From contig CP141139.1 in NCBI GenBank assembly GCA_035236585.1, forward strand, positions 41,363,217 through 41,427,216: DNA of 64,000 nt, written 5' to 3'. Below the pieces are notes generated by a model. It saw only the letters and a list, made by a program, of their open reading frames with translations. It did not search any database and was not told the origin of the DNA. Origin of the DNA: Warburgia ugandensis. Taxonomy: Eukaryota > Streptophyta > Magnoliopsida > Canellales > Canellaceae. Each line of letters opens with the position of its first letter. Position 1 is the stretch's first letter. The translations under genes and the position numbers were made by a program. Positions 21,601-34,530 of the stretch are shown here, in pieces.

Positions 21601-23565
21601 CAGATGGAAAATCTCAAAATTTTAATAATTTTAGGGGGTCAAAATTGATAATGATACCACCCAAAGTGTGAATTTGACCGAGCAGATGAGCTGACACACA
21701 TGGAGTGAAGCTTGACACACAATGGGCCAAAGTGCCATCAATTAGCCTCCTCCCCCTATTTTAGTGGGCAACAAAGATAGGAAAAGGCATAGGCACCAAA
21801 GATAGTAGAAATCTAGCAAACCTCGTTGGTCAAACCCGTCCAGTACCCTATTTTACGATAATGCATGCACAAACCCAAAAACCTTGAAAACCCTCAGACT
21901 CTTCTCAATTGCAGGTAGCGACTGAATTAGGGCCATTGTAGGCTTGCATGCCCAGAACTTCCCTCTCCTCTCTCCCTTCTCTTCCTTTGCTTCAACCCAT
22001 CAAGGACTATGTAGCTGATTGACATGCCAATCTAGGGGTGATCTAGCAAGGGCTACCCTTCGGCACCAAAACCACCCTCCCCCGCTCTCTTTTCCCTCAT
22101 TCCCTCTTCATATGTTCTTCTTTGACTACCAGGCCACCACACCAATCCTGGTCCTATATTCCTTCCACTCTCATTGGGACAGCATAGCCATTGGTGCACT
22201 AATCCCTTCTCTCCCTCTTTTGTCTCACACTCTTCTGACCAGCACAGCCCAACTAGCCTGCTAGCCATTCCTCTCCTCCTCCCCTTATTTCACTATTCCT
22301 ATTTTGGAGAGTTTGGCCAAGGTGACTTGCCCGTGTCACCCACTCCTAATTCGCCTAGCTAATCCCCACCATACCCCTTTAGACTTAAACAACTTCTACT
22401 GCCCAATCCAAGAATGATTGTGTAGGTCTAAGATGGCTATCGTGATCCTTGCAATGTGAGGACAAAGACCCATTTGTTCATTCATTGATGGGAGAAGATC
22501 TGATCATTGATCACAACTACACCCTCGATTGGACTAGATCGTCAAATATGTGACCAATCTGGCTATCCATTGTGATCTAGTTATTAATCTATCTTTGAAT
22601 GACAAATCTATGACTGATCTAAAGATGCTACCATGATCCAAGTGTTGATCTATGTCCAAATGGAAGATCTAACCCTATCCCAGCCATTCATCACAATGTA
22701 ATTGTTGATCTATTTTCAAAAGTTAAATCTATGATTGATTTCTAAACCTTCACATGATCCAACAATTGATTAGTCACCGGCACCTTTACTTATGACTAAT
22801 TTGATCCATTTTCTATTATTGGATCATTGATAGGTCATTAAAAACTAGATCTGTGATTCTTCCATCATGATCTAACCCTAGATTTGTCACTAAAACATCA
22901 AATCTTTTATTGATCCACTCTTAAGTGATGATTCAACCATTAATTAAACACTAGTGTTTAAATATGCAATCAATATATGCTCCCAATTTGATTTGGATGT
23001 AGATTTCACACCTCATTCAAGTATTTGTTCTAATCTAACCATAGATCTATCACCAAACACTTAGAACAATGACATATGTAGCTTGTTCCTAAAATATAAC
23101 TACTGATTGACCATCTAATGTCAAATCTATGAGATCAAGCATTATTTCTCTTTCTAATCTGTAGTGGATCCACAGTTGGAGCTGCATATTATCATATATT
23201 TTCTTTCTTGAAACTAATTAGTGATAGAGACATGATTAGTGTTTTCCATGTATGGATAGATGATTAAACTCATGAATTGGTCAATTGATAGATCTAGCTA
23301 AAAGAGGTACACACAAGAACTAAGGATAAATGCCACACAAGGAAGGTGCATTAAGATTTGCTATTCTAGAAGTTTAATAATTGCTATGTATTTATAAGAA
23401 TGATTTGATGTAGATGATGACTTATGGAGTGTTATCTTTAATTATTAAAATTATGGAAGCATGTGATAAATTTAATGGTTATTTTGTGATGCATTTCACT
23501 TTATCAAATTGAAAATGAATGACTAAATTTAAATAGAAGATGTTAGTGTTACCCTAGTTGTATCA

Positions 23566-23583
23566 CCCAAAAAAAAAAAAAAG
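23566..23583 (+). repeat. A-rich run
   Basis: About 14 consecutive A after TATCACCC. No SINE, LINE or processed-gene sequence ends here, so it is taken as simple repeat. Confidence 0.6.
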
Positions 23584-23674
23584 GATGTTATACTCTTTGA
23601 CTAGAACTTATTATAGATATGTTTAACCAATGCTAGAAATACTTAGAAAACATGATTTTATTTTTTACTAATAG

Positions 23675-25532
23675 TGTAGCTTTAAAATTATTTGCAAGTG
23701 CACAAATCAAAGTAGTATTTGGATGTGAGAGAGGTTGAACTCACAAGGAATCTCACAAACTTATATGTGGGATGGATCTTATTCAAATCACTTATCTTCA
23801 TCCAAAGAGAGAGATTGCTTTGGAATTGAATTTAAACTAAGAAAGTAAATGCATGAAATTAGAAACTATAATTAATGTAAACTTGCTAAAATTAAAACTA
23901 AGCAATGAAATTAGAATCTAACCTAACTAACATGCACTTAACAGTAGAAACTAATGCAAAACAAGCATAAATTAAGCTAAGCAACTAACTTAAGGAAACT
24001 ACTAAAAACAAAAATTACCTAATTTAACACTTTCCTAAACCAAAATTGAAATTTTTTTAAAAATAGAAATTTATAAGACCAAATTAGGAAAATTTTTAAC
24101 ACTAAATTAATATTCAAAAGTAAGTAACCAATGAGATTTAACAAGAAATTAGAAACATGCGTGTGAATGAAAACTACAACTAAGGAGACTTTCTAAATTT
24201 AACACTTTCTAATCCTAAAACTTTCTAAAGATGGAACTTCCAAAAATAAAAAAAGAAACTTTCTAAAGCTAAACTAAGAGGCAAATGATGAATTACCTCT
24301 GGTAAAACTAAATTAAACAACTAAATGAAAAAAGAATCAAAGGTGAATCACAATATGTACCATGTGCATGGTTCATAGATGCAAAAGTGACCAAATTTGA
24401 CTATCTAAATGCCAAAAAATATATCCAACCTAAGTTGTGGATTTACTAAACAACATAAAAAAATAAATGGGTTCCAAAGAATGCTTCCAAATAAAGTGTT
24501 TTCATGGCTGGTTCAGGGTTCACTTGTGTAAAACTGTGGGATGCAGTACTAATTGTAGGTGGCTGACATCCAAATTTGGTTTGGGCTTAGTTTAGGAATG
24601 GAAAGGAGATTTAGAGCTACAAATTCAATTAGGAATGATAAGTAAATAGTAAGGAAATAGAATGAGGTAATCTGACTAAGCAAAGAGGAAGGGGGCTGCC
24701 ATATATTTAGAAAGGGGGGGAAAGGTGTGAATATGGGAAGGTGGGAGGCGTCACCATTTTAGGATGGGGCATCTCCCACTTCTAAAAATCATGGAAATCC
24801 CTAAATTGGTGAGATGGAGTGCAAGAAAAGGATAAAAAATTAGGGAAGATAGGTGGAGAAAAGATGAAACAGGTGAGGTAGAGGAAAAAAAGAGTTGAAA
24901 GTGAGTGGAATTAGAAGGTGGCCACCTGAGGTGCCAAACATGCAATGGGGAGGTATCACTTTTTTAAGAGGTGCCACCCTCCAAGTAAAAGTCATAAACC
25001 CTGATTGGTGAGGGAAAAGAGTGAGAAATGGAAATGGAAAGCGTCTCCTCCTTGGCTTGATAGTTCACTTTGATGGCACATTCTTGGTGGCTTATATGGC
25101 TTCATTGCTTGACTTCAAGCTTGAGTAGCTTGGCTTCATTAGGTTTCCTAGTTGGACTAGGAGGCCTCAAGTATGGCTCAAATTATCATTCAAAGTTGTG
25201 GAAATGCATGACCTTTTGCATGGATCATTTCAATCACCATTGCTTTATTCCAATTAGCTTGACTATAGAAAACTCTATTAAGGGCAATATAGTTCATGGG
25301 ATCATTTTTGCACTTCCTTCAAAAGTAAAAAAAGCTAATTAAATCCTAAATGATTATGATCATTTACTTACTTCAGATTAGACTCTAAACCTACAAAATA
25401 TTAAACTTTTGAATTATTAGGTTGAAAATGCATGTATTACAAAATTTTGAAAAAACCATGGAAATAACACTATATTTTATAACACATGGGCTATTAATTA
25501 GGTACTTTTGATACAAAATTCAATGCTTATCA
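23675..25532 (-). repeat. Athila-like solo LTR D
   Basis: Begins TGTAGCTTTAAAATT and ends CTTATCA. It contains the same blocks as the LTRs of element A: a leader-proximal segment with GTTGAACTCACAAGGAATC, the ACTTTCTAAA cluster (about 24000-24270), a short plus-strand frame at 24725-24990 region and the TGGCTTA cluster (25070-25150). Flanks AATAG (23670-23674) and ACTAG (25533-25537) agree at four of five bases, suggesting a target duplication. There is no interior, so it is probably a product of LTR-LTR recombination. Confidence 0.65.
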
Positions 25533-26441
25533 ACTAGCTACAGAGGCGAATTGAACTTAAAATACTTGGTTTATCCAAGTTATAAAAGTAGGACAAACGA
25601 ATAATCAAATTGATCACCTAAGTTGAAATCTACACTTAATAAGGATAAATATAGTAGCTATTTACAAGCCATGAACTTGAATTGTAACATGTTTGCCTTT
25701 ACTAATAAGTACTTTATCATTAGTTTAAGTATGGTCCACTTAGTGACATGCATTTTTACGATATTGTTTAAAGATTTATCTTTTATAATCATTGCATTTG
25801 GGATCATACTTTTGGGAATTGAAAAAGCATTATCTAATATATGAATAAAGAATGCATGCTTTGAATCCTCACGAAGATATGTTTTTATAGCTTGTCTAGA
25901 AAATGGGTTGAAAATGAATAGATTTGAATGGTTTTTCATAAAACTTTGAAGTAGCAGTTCTATTTTCATGAAATGATTTTGGATATATATATGATTTATG
26001 ATTTTGGGCAATCACTCCTAAAGTGTCCTAAGTCTCAGATTGCTATTTGGCAGGTGCTCTATGAGTACCATAAGATCGGAGACATGCATTCCTAGGGTGG
26101 TAGTAAGACCTGGAGGTAGGCATGCTACCTAACTCTATAAGTACTATAGACCCTATGATAGGCGGTGCAATTGGCCATAACCTCTAAGATGAAATTGACA
26201 CCAGCCTTGCAATGGAGATAGTAGGTAGTAGGAGTACCTTTTTATGTGAAAATGCTCTGAGTGGTAGCTGAATGGCCCCCATGAGGTTCAGTGAGTCATG
26301 GTTCATGAGGGTATCCATGAGCAGACATAGAGGCCAACGTACTCACCAATGGGGGATGGTAAGGGCCTACGAGCATAGATGTTTGTGTGTTGTTAGCATG
26401 CTAAGCATATCAGTCATTCTCCAAAGTTAAGACCAATGTTT

Positions 26442-26507
26442 CCTGGTGCTAGGACTATATGCCACTAGTGTATCCCTGGTGATAGGACTATATGCCACTG
26501 TGATATG
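26442..26507 (+). repeat. 33-bp tandem repeat
   Basis: Two copies starting CCTGGTG at 26442 and 26475, sharing AGGACTATATGCCACT. Confidence 0.85.
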
Positions 26508-27606
26508 AAGCAATCAGTTTTTCACGACAATGTGCATTTGTAGTTTTGCATTATGGACTGAGGGCTACACATTTTGATTTTTTGATCTTAGCTATTATTG
26601 AGCATACTAGATCAATTCTCTTATTGGTTTCTTTTGGATACTATACAAGACTTGTGTTACTAGTTTTTCCTCATGAATTTTTACCTCACAAGTGTGAGAC
26701 CAATTTTCACAATTATGGTTTTTAGTTTAATTTGATGCAAAAAGAACTATTTTGCATATGAATTGATGATTATGCTTCTGAAAACCATAAATAGCTTTTG
26801 GTTTTTCCAAATTGAAGATTTATCAAATGTTGGTTTGTTAATGATTAGAATATGAGCATATAATATACTATTTGACCTTATTAACTAACTTTATTTTTAT
26901 TCATGCCATACTTTGATGGTTGCACCAAGCTAGTGGCTTTCTCATTAGTATTATAATAAGTGTTGATTTCCCTAAATTGATAGTTTTACCACGGTCAACT
27001 TACTAAGGTGTTAGATTGGTTTATCATTATGAGCGATTCTTTTTGACCATGTACTAATTTATTCTTGCATATGAGAATGCATTGTGTTCATGAAGACTAA
27101 GATGTTGAATAACTACCTTTACACATGATAATGAGAATGGTAGCTACCTCACTCTTCATAAGTTAATTTAATCATCGAGTGACAAACTACTTAGACATTT
27201 ATAAGGATAACTTGAATGATCATCTATGGTTAATGATCTTGAAGACTATTATGTCATGAATGATTTTGGAATGCTTATTTGTTTAATCATGAAAAATAGT
27301 CATAGTACAATACAACATCTGTGAGATGATAAAAGCTTAAAATGCGTTAATCATCAAAGAAAAGAAAGGCAATAATATTTTCAAAATCATGATAGACTTA
27401 TGATTCATCAACTATATTGAATTACACTTGTAAGTCAATTTCATATATCTATTTTTTGAAATTTGTAATTTCAGCATGAGTACTTACTTTGAAACATCAT
27501 GGATTATGTTTAAGTATGTTAAATTCTAAAAATGCATTGATTGTGAAAATTATGTAGTGCATGACAAAATAGTGACTTATTCAATGTACACAAACGTAAG
27601 CTTGCT

Positions 27607-27634
27607 GAGACTTTGTAATTCTTTATAATGTCTT
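27607..27634 (+). other. Conserved stem-loop in LTR G
   Basis: GAGAC (27607-27611) pairs with GTCTT (27630-27634) after the conserved GCTTGCT. It corresponds to 14655-14681 and keeps pairing although the bases differ; the inner part of the stem is weaker here. Confidence 0.5.
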
Positions 27635-27965
27635 AGATTTGAAGAATTAGATTAAAAGGATGAATAGGTAGAATGTGAAAGTAATTGTGGCATTCAAAAT
27701 TTAAAAGGATTGAGATTTTCCACTACTTGAAGGGTGAGCTTTACAATTTTAGGTTAACTTTGTGATTTATTAAAAATTACAATTTTATATTTGCTTTTAT
27801 GATTGTGGACTCATTTGTATTTACTAGAATGTGTTGTGATATTGTTTTGATTAGAGGTTTCGGTATGTGATAAGTTTTGTATGTATTTTTTTTTTCAAAA
27901 CAATAAAATTATTTGTATTGTCTATCATGTGTTTTGCCTGTATATATCCAAAAAGTAGAGAAAAC

Positions 27966-27985
27966 TCTATCAAAATTTTGGTAGA
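27966..27985 (+). other. Near-palindromic 20-bp box
   Basis: tctatcaaaattttggtaga, nearly its own reverse complement, about 190 bp before the LTR end. Related boxes occur at 28260-28279 and 47279-47298. Confidence 0.6.
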
Positions 27986-28172
27986 AGTGAAACATTCATT
28001 TAACCATAAAATCCTTACGTTTAGGTAAGAAACAACAATCAGGATCTTTAGAATCAATTTTAAAAGAAAAAGCAAATTGTTGTTTTATTTTTGAGAAGAA
28101 TTTCAAGCATGGGATATTCCAAATTTCAAAATAGTTTTCAAAAAGTATTTTGAAAAGACTAGGGGTTTCACA

Positions 28173-29100
28173 AAGGGATCAAATCCATGAAATGTATATA
28201 TAAAATGCAAGTGTTAGTAATTTTAAATCAAGGATCTAATAGGGAAATAATCATTCATTTCATCCAAAATTTTGGCAGAGTCTACTCTATTTTTTGAACT
28301 TTTGCATTTAACACAAGCAATGTAATTAACCTAATAAATCATCGTTTACAATTCCAATATAAATGAAGACTTAGTCTCTTTATCATCACATTCTATATAC
28401 TTCAAATAATATTCATGCATCATATAAATCATATTCAATTCCATCATCAAAAAGAGGATATATCTATTTGATCCATGCATCGTGATGCATTTCGTATTTG
28501 TAGTCCATGTAATTTATCTATTTGACAAAATCTATCCATAACAAACATATACTTAACTAAATGCACATTATTTGACTAGATCAATAGTTTGGTCATAAAG
28601 TTTTACTAACTGGTCTCTAAATCAATATACTAAAGTATTAAACCTCAAAGTGAATGGTAGGATGACTCTTAAATTCATCATCCACTCAACAAATCAATCA
28701 AATCTGCTACCTTACATGATCAATAATACTTGATCTATCAATCTTATGATAGATCTTGTAGATCTGTGAGGAATATTATCATAGCTAATGTATCAATGGT
28801 CTAATCATGTTTTCTAACCACATATCATCTTTGATCAGGCATTGAACTGTTGGATCAAACTTTGTAAAGTTGATATATTTTACATGTATCATTCTTATCT
28901 CAAATCATCATTAATATGAAACTCATGTCATGAGGTTCACAGATCTAATGCTTTCAATGTTTAGATTTATTTGATCCAAGATTTACACTCATGCACCATT
29001 TTTATATAAAAATTTCAATGGTTGATTGATCTCTAAACACAAATCCATTGACACAAGTATACAGATCAAGCAATAAGGAAATCAAATATATAATTTTTAT
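28173..29100 (-). repeat. Tekay-type LTR fragment, minus strand
   Basis: On the minus strand it shows the landmarks of the last few hundred bp of a Tekay-type LTR, including the near-palindromic box (28260-28279) and a GATC-rich zone (28660-29080). The terminal part expected at the left edge is missing, so it abuts the intact end of LTR G in opposite orientation. Its right limit is uncertain. Confidence 0.5.
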
Positions 29101-29618
29101 GTTAAACAGTTGTCGGAATCTAGTCCCCATCACTAGAGAAGACAACCAAAAAATGGTCTCCACTAGCAATTGCATACAATAAAAATCAAATGTGGAAAAT
29201 CATGAAATAACTCCAAAACATTGTAGATGGGAGGCTTGCTTTCACTACCAATGATTTTTGAAGTTTTTTGGTGTTTATGTTATACATTTTGGCATCTTTA
29301 ATTAATTTTTTTAATTCTTTAGTATTTACCTAAAATTGATCAAATTCCTAAATTGAAGCAAAATTGCTAAAAAAATTTCATGAAATTGGAATTGAATCCA
29401 ACTTATTACAATCACAATGAAACATTCAATTAAATGCATCCTAAAGATTCAAAATTTACTAGTAGTTGAGTTCAATTGATGCCAGAACTCAAGTTGGGCC
29501 CACCTTTTCAATCAAACATTAATTGTCCCATTTCATAATTTTAAAATGATTAGTTACTTAATAATGTCATTAACCTAATCTTGGGACACAAGTGTGGTAA
29601 GTCAAGCTAAGGAAAATA
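29101..29618. other. Unassigned AT-rich stretch
   Basis: No coding frame or recognisable element. It may be more of the minus-strand LTR fragment (a GGGCCCACC word near 29497 is seen near the start of other Tekay-type LTRs) or the 5' end of the following LINE. Confidence 0.4.
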
Positions 29619-31880
29619 AGATTCATATCGCTACATGGAATACAAGCACATTGACAAATTAGAGTATGGAGTTAATAAATATGATGAAATATAGGAGAGT
29701 CAATATAGCTTATGTCTAAGAAACCAAGTCAAAAGGGGCTAAAACTAAAGAAAGTAATGGGTACAAGCTATGGTTCATAGGAAAGGAAAACAATAAAAAT
29801 TACATAAAGTTGTAGACATTAGAAGAACAAATGATAAAACTATACTTATAAAACTTGTTCTATGAGGGAAGCTCATATATGTTATAAGTGCATACGTCCC
29901 ACATGTGGGGTTACAAGATAGAATTAAGAGATAGTTTTGGGAAGACATGGAGGGAGTAATGTAAGAAATTACCAACATAGAGGGCATATTTGTAAGAGAA
30001 TTCTTAAATGGGGGAGGATATCCTCAATTTTGGTTTGGCATATAACCTTGGTCTAACAAATGCATAGTTTAAGAAGAAGGATGAGCACCTATTAACCTTT
30101 CATAATAGATCATATAAAAGCCAAATAGACTTTTTTCTACTTAGGAATACCGAAAAATGCATGCACAGGATTGTAAGGCGATACCTTGTGAAAGTTTAAC
30201 CATTCAACATAGATTAATGGTTATGGATATTTAGGTTAAGAGATGGAAGATAGGAAATGAACTTAATAGGTGTTCAAGATAGAACTTAAAAGGAGAGAAA
30301 ATATAGTCATTTTTAAACAAGTTTATGGTAAAAGGAAAATGGAATAATGAAACAGAAGTAAATACCATGTGGAATAATATGGTCGAGTCCATTAAGAAAG
30401 TGGTAATAGACATTCTAAGAGTATTTACAAGTAAAACACAACAAGTAAAGGAAACTTAGTAGTGGAGTCATAAAGTGGAAAAAATTAAAGAGAAATGATT
30501 GTGTTTTAAAGCATGGAAAATGACTAGAAATAACAAAAACATGTAGTAGTATAAGAATGCTAAAAAGTTTACAAGAGAGTAGTGAGTGAGGATAAAATAA
30601 AGGCATATGATAATCTTTGTAATAAATTAGGGCCAACAAAAGGTGAGAAAGATGTGTTCAAACTTGTAAAAATAACAGAAAGCAAGAGTAAGGACTTAGA
30701 CCATGTTAAATGCATTAAGAGTGATGACCAATGGCTATTAGTCAAAGATGACAAGATTAATCAAAGGTGGTCAAGATACTTTCAAAATTTACCAAATGAA
30801 AAATATCCAGAGAATATAGAGATTGAGAGTATTGTAGACCCAAATAATGCTGGAGTATATAGGTTAACAGTAGCATCAAGATATCTGAGGTGAAAGAGCC
30901 ATTAAAAAAGATGAAATCAAGAAAGGACTTAGGGTGCAATGGTACACAAATAGAGATTTTGAAATATATGGGAGATGCTAAAGTATTTTGGATGACAAAG
31001 CTGTTTAGCAAGATTGTAGAATCATAGAAAATCACAATTGAATAGAGAAAAAGCTCTATCATACCAATTTACAAGAATAAAGGAGACATACAAAGTTGCA
31101 CTATGTATTGCGGGATCAAACTTACGAGTCATACCATTAAACATTAGGAAAGAGTGATTGAGAAGCGACTACAAAATGAGAAGAATGTATCGAAAAACTA
31201 GTTTGGTTTCATGCCTAGGAGGTCTATCATGGAAGTTATTTTCCTACTTACATAATTGATAAAGAAATATAGGGAGAGAAGGAAGGACCTCCACATTGTC
31301 TTTATTTACTTAAAAAAAGCTTATGAAAGGGTACTTAGGGAGTTAATACAGTGGGTGTTGAGTGAGAAAGGGGTTTCATGTGATATATAAACAAAATTAA
31401 AGATATGTATGATGGAGCGATAACAAATGTGAGGATAGGACTGCACCAAGGATCGACATTGTGCTGTTACCTTCCATTTAGTTATAGACAAGTTAAGAAA
31501 GTATCTGTACGAGGAGATTCTAAGGTGCATGTTATTTGCAAGTCACATAGTTGATTGATAAGATAAGGGAGGGTGCAAACACAAAGCTAGAGTAATTGAT
31601 AGAGGCTATAGAATCTTAAGGATATCAAATTACCCATACTAAGACAAAAATATATAGAGTGCAAATTTAGCAAGGAGAGGAGTGGGAATGAAGCACTAGT
31701 AAAGATTAATAACCAAGAAGTCCCCCAAAATGACGACTTTTGATACTAGGAATCAATAATTCATGAAAGTGGATAGTCGAGAGAATGTTACTTAGAAAAT
31801 CCAAGTTGGTTGGAATAAATGGAGATGTGCCTCTTGAGTTTTGTCAGATTAGCAGGTGCCACTCAAGCTGAATGGAAACA
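29619..31880 (+). pseudogene. RTE-type LINE remnant (endonuclease and reverse transcriptase)
   Basis: Reading across several frames, the left part (about 29619-30240) resembles the AP-endonuclease of plant RTE elements: an IATWNTSTLT start, a GYKLWF segment, and later SQIDFFLLRN. A linker follows near 30580-30700 (YDNLCNKLGPTKGEKDVFKL). The reverse transcriptase begins about 30900 (DLGCNGTQIEILKY), with PIYKNKGDIQSCT, FGFMPRRS and KKDLHIVF-like segments (as RRKDLHIVF). The catalytic FADD motif is degraded to Phe-Ala-Ser-His near 31530. Many frameshifts, stops and small deletions break it, and it stops near 31870 without a recognisable 3' tail. RTE LINEs move by target-primed reverse transcription; this copy is dead. 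Confidence 0.82.
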
Positions 31881-33413
31881 CTCATTTAGAAATTGATAAA
31901 TATGAGAATTCATGTGAAACATTTTTCATGAAATGTATCGTGACCACAGTACCATTAGTTCATAAGAATTCCAAATACATGCATATTCCTTCTCATTACA
32001 TAAAACAAAAATCATTAGCCTCCTTAACTAAGATCAAGATGCAAAAATTCATTTAAAAACATGCAATTTCATAGAGAATAAGCATCTCATAACTTCTTTC
32101 ACTGACTATTTTATCATCATTCATTTTCTTATCCATTTTTATAAACATTCTAAAAATAGACATTTTTGAAAAATAAGCACTTTCCAGAAATAACACTCTC
32201 ATTATATACACCACAAAAAGACTATGCACCTAGCTAGATTCAGCATTACTCAATTTTGGAAAAAAAAAATTATTTTCTCTTTTTTATAAACTTTCCAAAA
32301 GTAAAAACTTTTTAAAAATAGCAGCTTTCTAAAAGTAGCATTCCTTCAAAATTTAACATATCTCTTGAAAATGAAAATGTCATTCTACATGCAAATAAAA
32401 TTCTTAACCTACAACCAAAATATTCTTTGAACTATTGGGTTTCCAAAATATCATATTTCCCATTATTTGTAACTTTCTAAGAATAAAACTCTTTCAAAAA
32501 TTGGATACCTTCTAAAACTAAATTACTCTACAAAATAGTACACTTCAACAAATAACATACTTTCTAGTATACATTATTTTTAACAAATTGTCCTTCTTTC
32601 TAAAGTTATGTACTTCATAAAAAATATAAAATCTCAACAAGTGTATGCCATTTTCTAAATTTGGGTACTTTCTAAAAATCATAGTTTACTTTTTGAATAT
32701 GTTTCGAAGAATAATGTACTGTCTAAAATATAAATTACTTCTCAAGATCTTGAACTTCCCCAGAATAGTGTGCTTATTAAAAAAGCATTCTTTCTAAAAC
32801 TAATAGTTTCTAAAACTTAGCACTTGCTAATACTTTTAGAGCCTCAAATCATCTCAAAACTAAATTTTCCTTTTTAGAAATACATAACCATTCTAAGATG
32901 TCACATTTTCTAAAGATAATACTCTTTCTAAAATATTAACTTTCTAATTTCCATGGTATTCCAAAATTTTAAATAATTAAATTAGCATTTGTTCACATTA
33001 TTATCTTTTAGTCTACATTTAGATTTCAAAGAACTAAAAGTCTACTTTGATAGCATAAGACATCAGTTCAACTTAAACACACTTCCATAAGAAAATTTCC
33101 AATGGTAGAAGCATTTTAGAATCAAAGATCAATTTATTAACTCTTATAAAAATATGGTGTGCATGATTCAAAAGATTTATGTTTTTCTCCTACTTAATAA
33201 AACATGGTGTGTATGGTTCATATAAAAAAATTCTTGTGTTTCTCATATCGAATAGAGTGTGGCTGACATGGTTATAACAAGGAAATTCAAGAAAAACCTT
33301 TTTATTTCTTTTAAAAACATAAATCTAGTTTAGAAATTGCAATGAACTCTACATAAATTGCTTGGTGTAATTTTGAAATTGCAATGAACTCTACATAAAT
33401 AGATTTAGGGTCT
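31881..33413. other. AT-rich stretch with ACTTTCTAAAA-like words
   Basis: No gene. From about 32150 to 32960 the plus strand repeatedly carries words such as ACTTTCCAGAAAT, CTTTCTAAAAGT and TTTCTAAAAC, the motif also clustered in the Athila-like LTRs. This suggests a decayed Athila-type LTR segment, but no ends were found. The plus-strand frame 31856-32056 is a shadow at the LINE end. Confidence 0.4.
33333..33400 (+). repeat. 26-bp direct repeat, 42-bp period
   Basis: The sequence beginning GAAATTGCAATGAACTC occurs exactly at 33333-33358 and 33375-33400. Confidence 0.9.
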
Positions 33414-34530
33414 CCTTAATGGATAGTTTCCTTCTTGCAAAAACTATAGAGGAATTTGCTACTGTGGCATTAAAGCATGAGGAAAAGGTTGAGGATGGGG
33501 TAGTCTAGGTGGACCATCTTGGTTTGTCTTCTTAAACCAGGAAAAATTTGGTTGCCTAGCCCATCCATGATTGGAAGTCTCTAAATATGGGTTATTGTTG
33601 CTAGGATAGTAAGATGCATTCATTTGCTCTAAAAAGCATTCACAGTACTCAGAGTTAGATGGACATGTAGTGTTATGATGCTTGGGATTAGAAGAAATTG
33701 AGAAAACATCAGACTGTTGCATCAAAGAACCATTGGACAACATAAATGCATCTAACCCCTATATGAGACTATCTATTTTATCAACTTTATAGGCCAACAT
33801 ATCTATTTCTCTATACAAATCTAGAGTGGCCCTTATCACATGCAAACCGCACTTTTTCTGAGGTAGTGAATTTATTTCCATTCTAGTGGAGTGATCCCAT
33901 TGCTAAGAAATTTCTAAGGGTGTCTTGAAGAAATTCAAAGCATCCACATCACTTTTTCTAATGAAAGCCCCACCACTAGTAGCATCAATTATATGTCAGT
34001 TCTGTGGGGTCAGACCTTTGTACTAATATTGTAACTACTTCCACTCTTCAAACCATGGCTTGGACATTTTGGAAACAAGTTCTTCCACCATTCCCAATAT
34101 TTGTAAAGGAGCTGATCCTCTTTTAGTTGGAAGTTTATTATCTCCCTCCTAAGGGCATTGGTTTGTAGATTGGGAAAAAGCTTATAATAGGAATTTCTTG
34201 GATAATTGTTCCCATGATGTGATGGACCCTAAGTAGTTGAGCCATGCCTTCACTTTATCTTTCAAAGAAAAGGGAAATAGCCTCTACCTAATGAAATCAT
34301 CTAATAAGTTATAGTATTTGAATGTAACACCAATGTCAAAGAATTCCTTGACATGGTAATACATGTAATCATTATCTAGAACATGAAAAGTTGGTAGAGT
34401 AATCTTTCAATGGCTTGACCAATACTACTTCATTAGCCATGTTCAATGTAGGGTTACTAAGATCAATTTGAATCCTTAAACCTTGTCTTATGGTTTGTTC
34501 AATCTCAAGATAAGAAAACACTAAGTCTAT
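33414..34530 (-). pseudogene. gag of Athila-like element H (left interior)
   Basis: Translating the minus strand with frame changes gives a segment with LDNDYMYYHVKEFFDIGVTF, then RLFPFSLKDKVKAWLNYL, the most typical stretch of Athila gag cores, and later YKGLTPQN and GGAFIRKSDVDALNFF. The last intact part, 33743-33459, has NNNPYLETSNHGWARQPNFSW, a landmark near the gag C-terminus. At least four frameshifts or stops are needed. Gag would build the particle. The leader and primer-binding site follow to the right. To the left only unassigned sequence is found, so its pol has been lost. Confidence 0.78.

Larger units (their letters stand above)
21600..28172 (+). repeat. Tekay-type LTR G, interrupted by solo LTR D
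   Basis: The order of blocks matches the 5' LTR of element B: a CT/GC-rich patch (21900-22380), a zone dense in GATC/GATCT words (22480-23300), then after LTR D a mixed block (26000-26500), the GCTTGCTGAG stem-loop (27599-27634), the near-palindromic box (27966-27985) and an end GGGTTTCACA at 28172. The start is not identified and is approximate. No coding sequence. Open frames within it are incidental. Confidence 0.5.

Noticed and set aside
25623..26011. Opposed open frames resembling a small membrane protein
   Set aside because: They overlap on opposite strands in the AT-rich part of LTR G; the hydrophobic character follows from T-rich codons.
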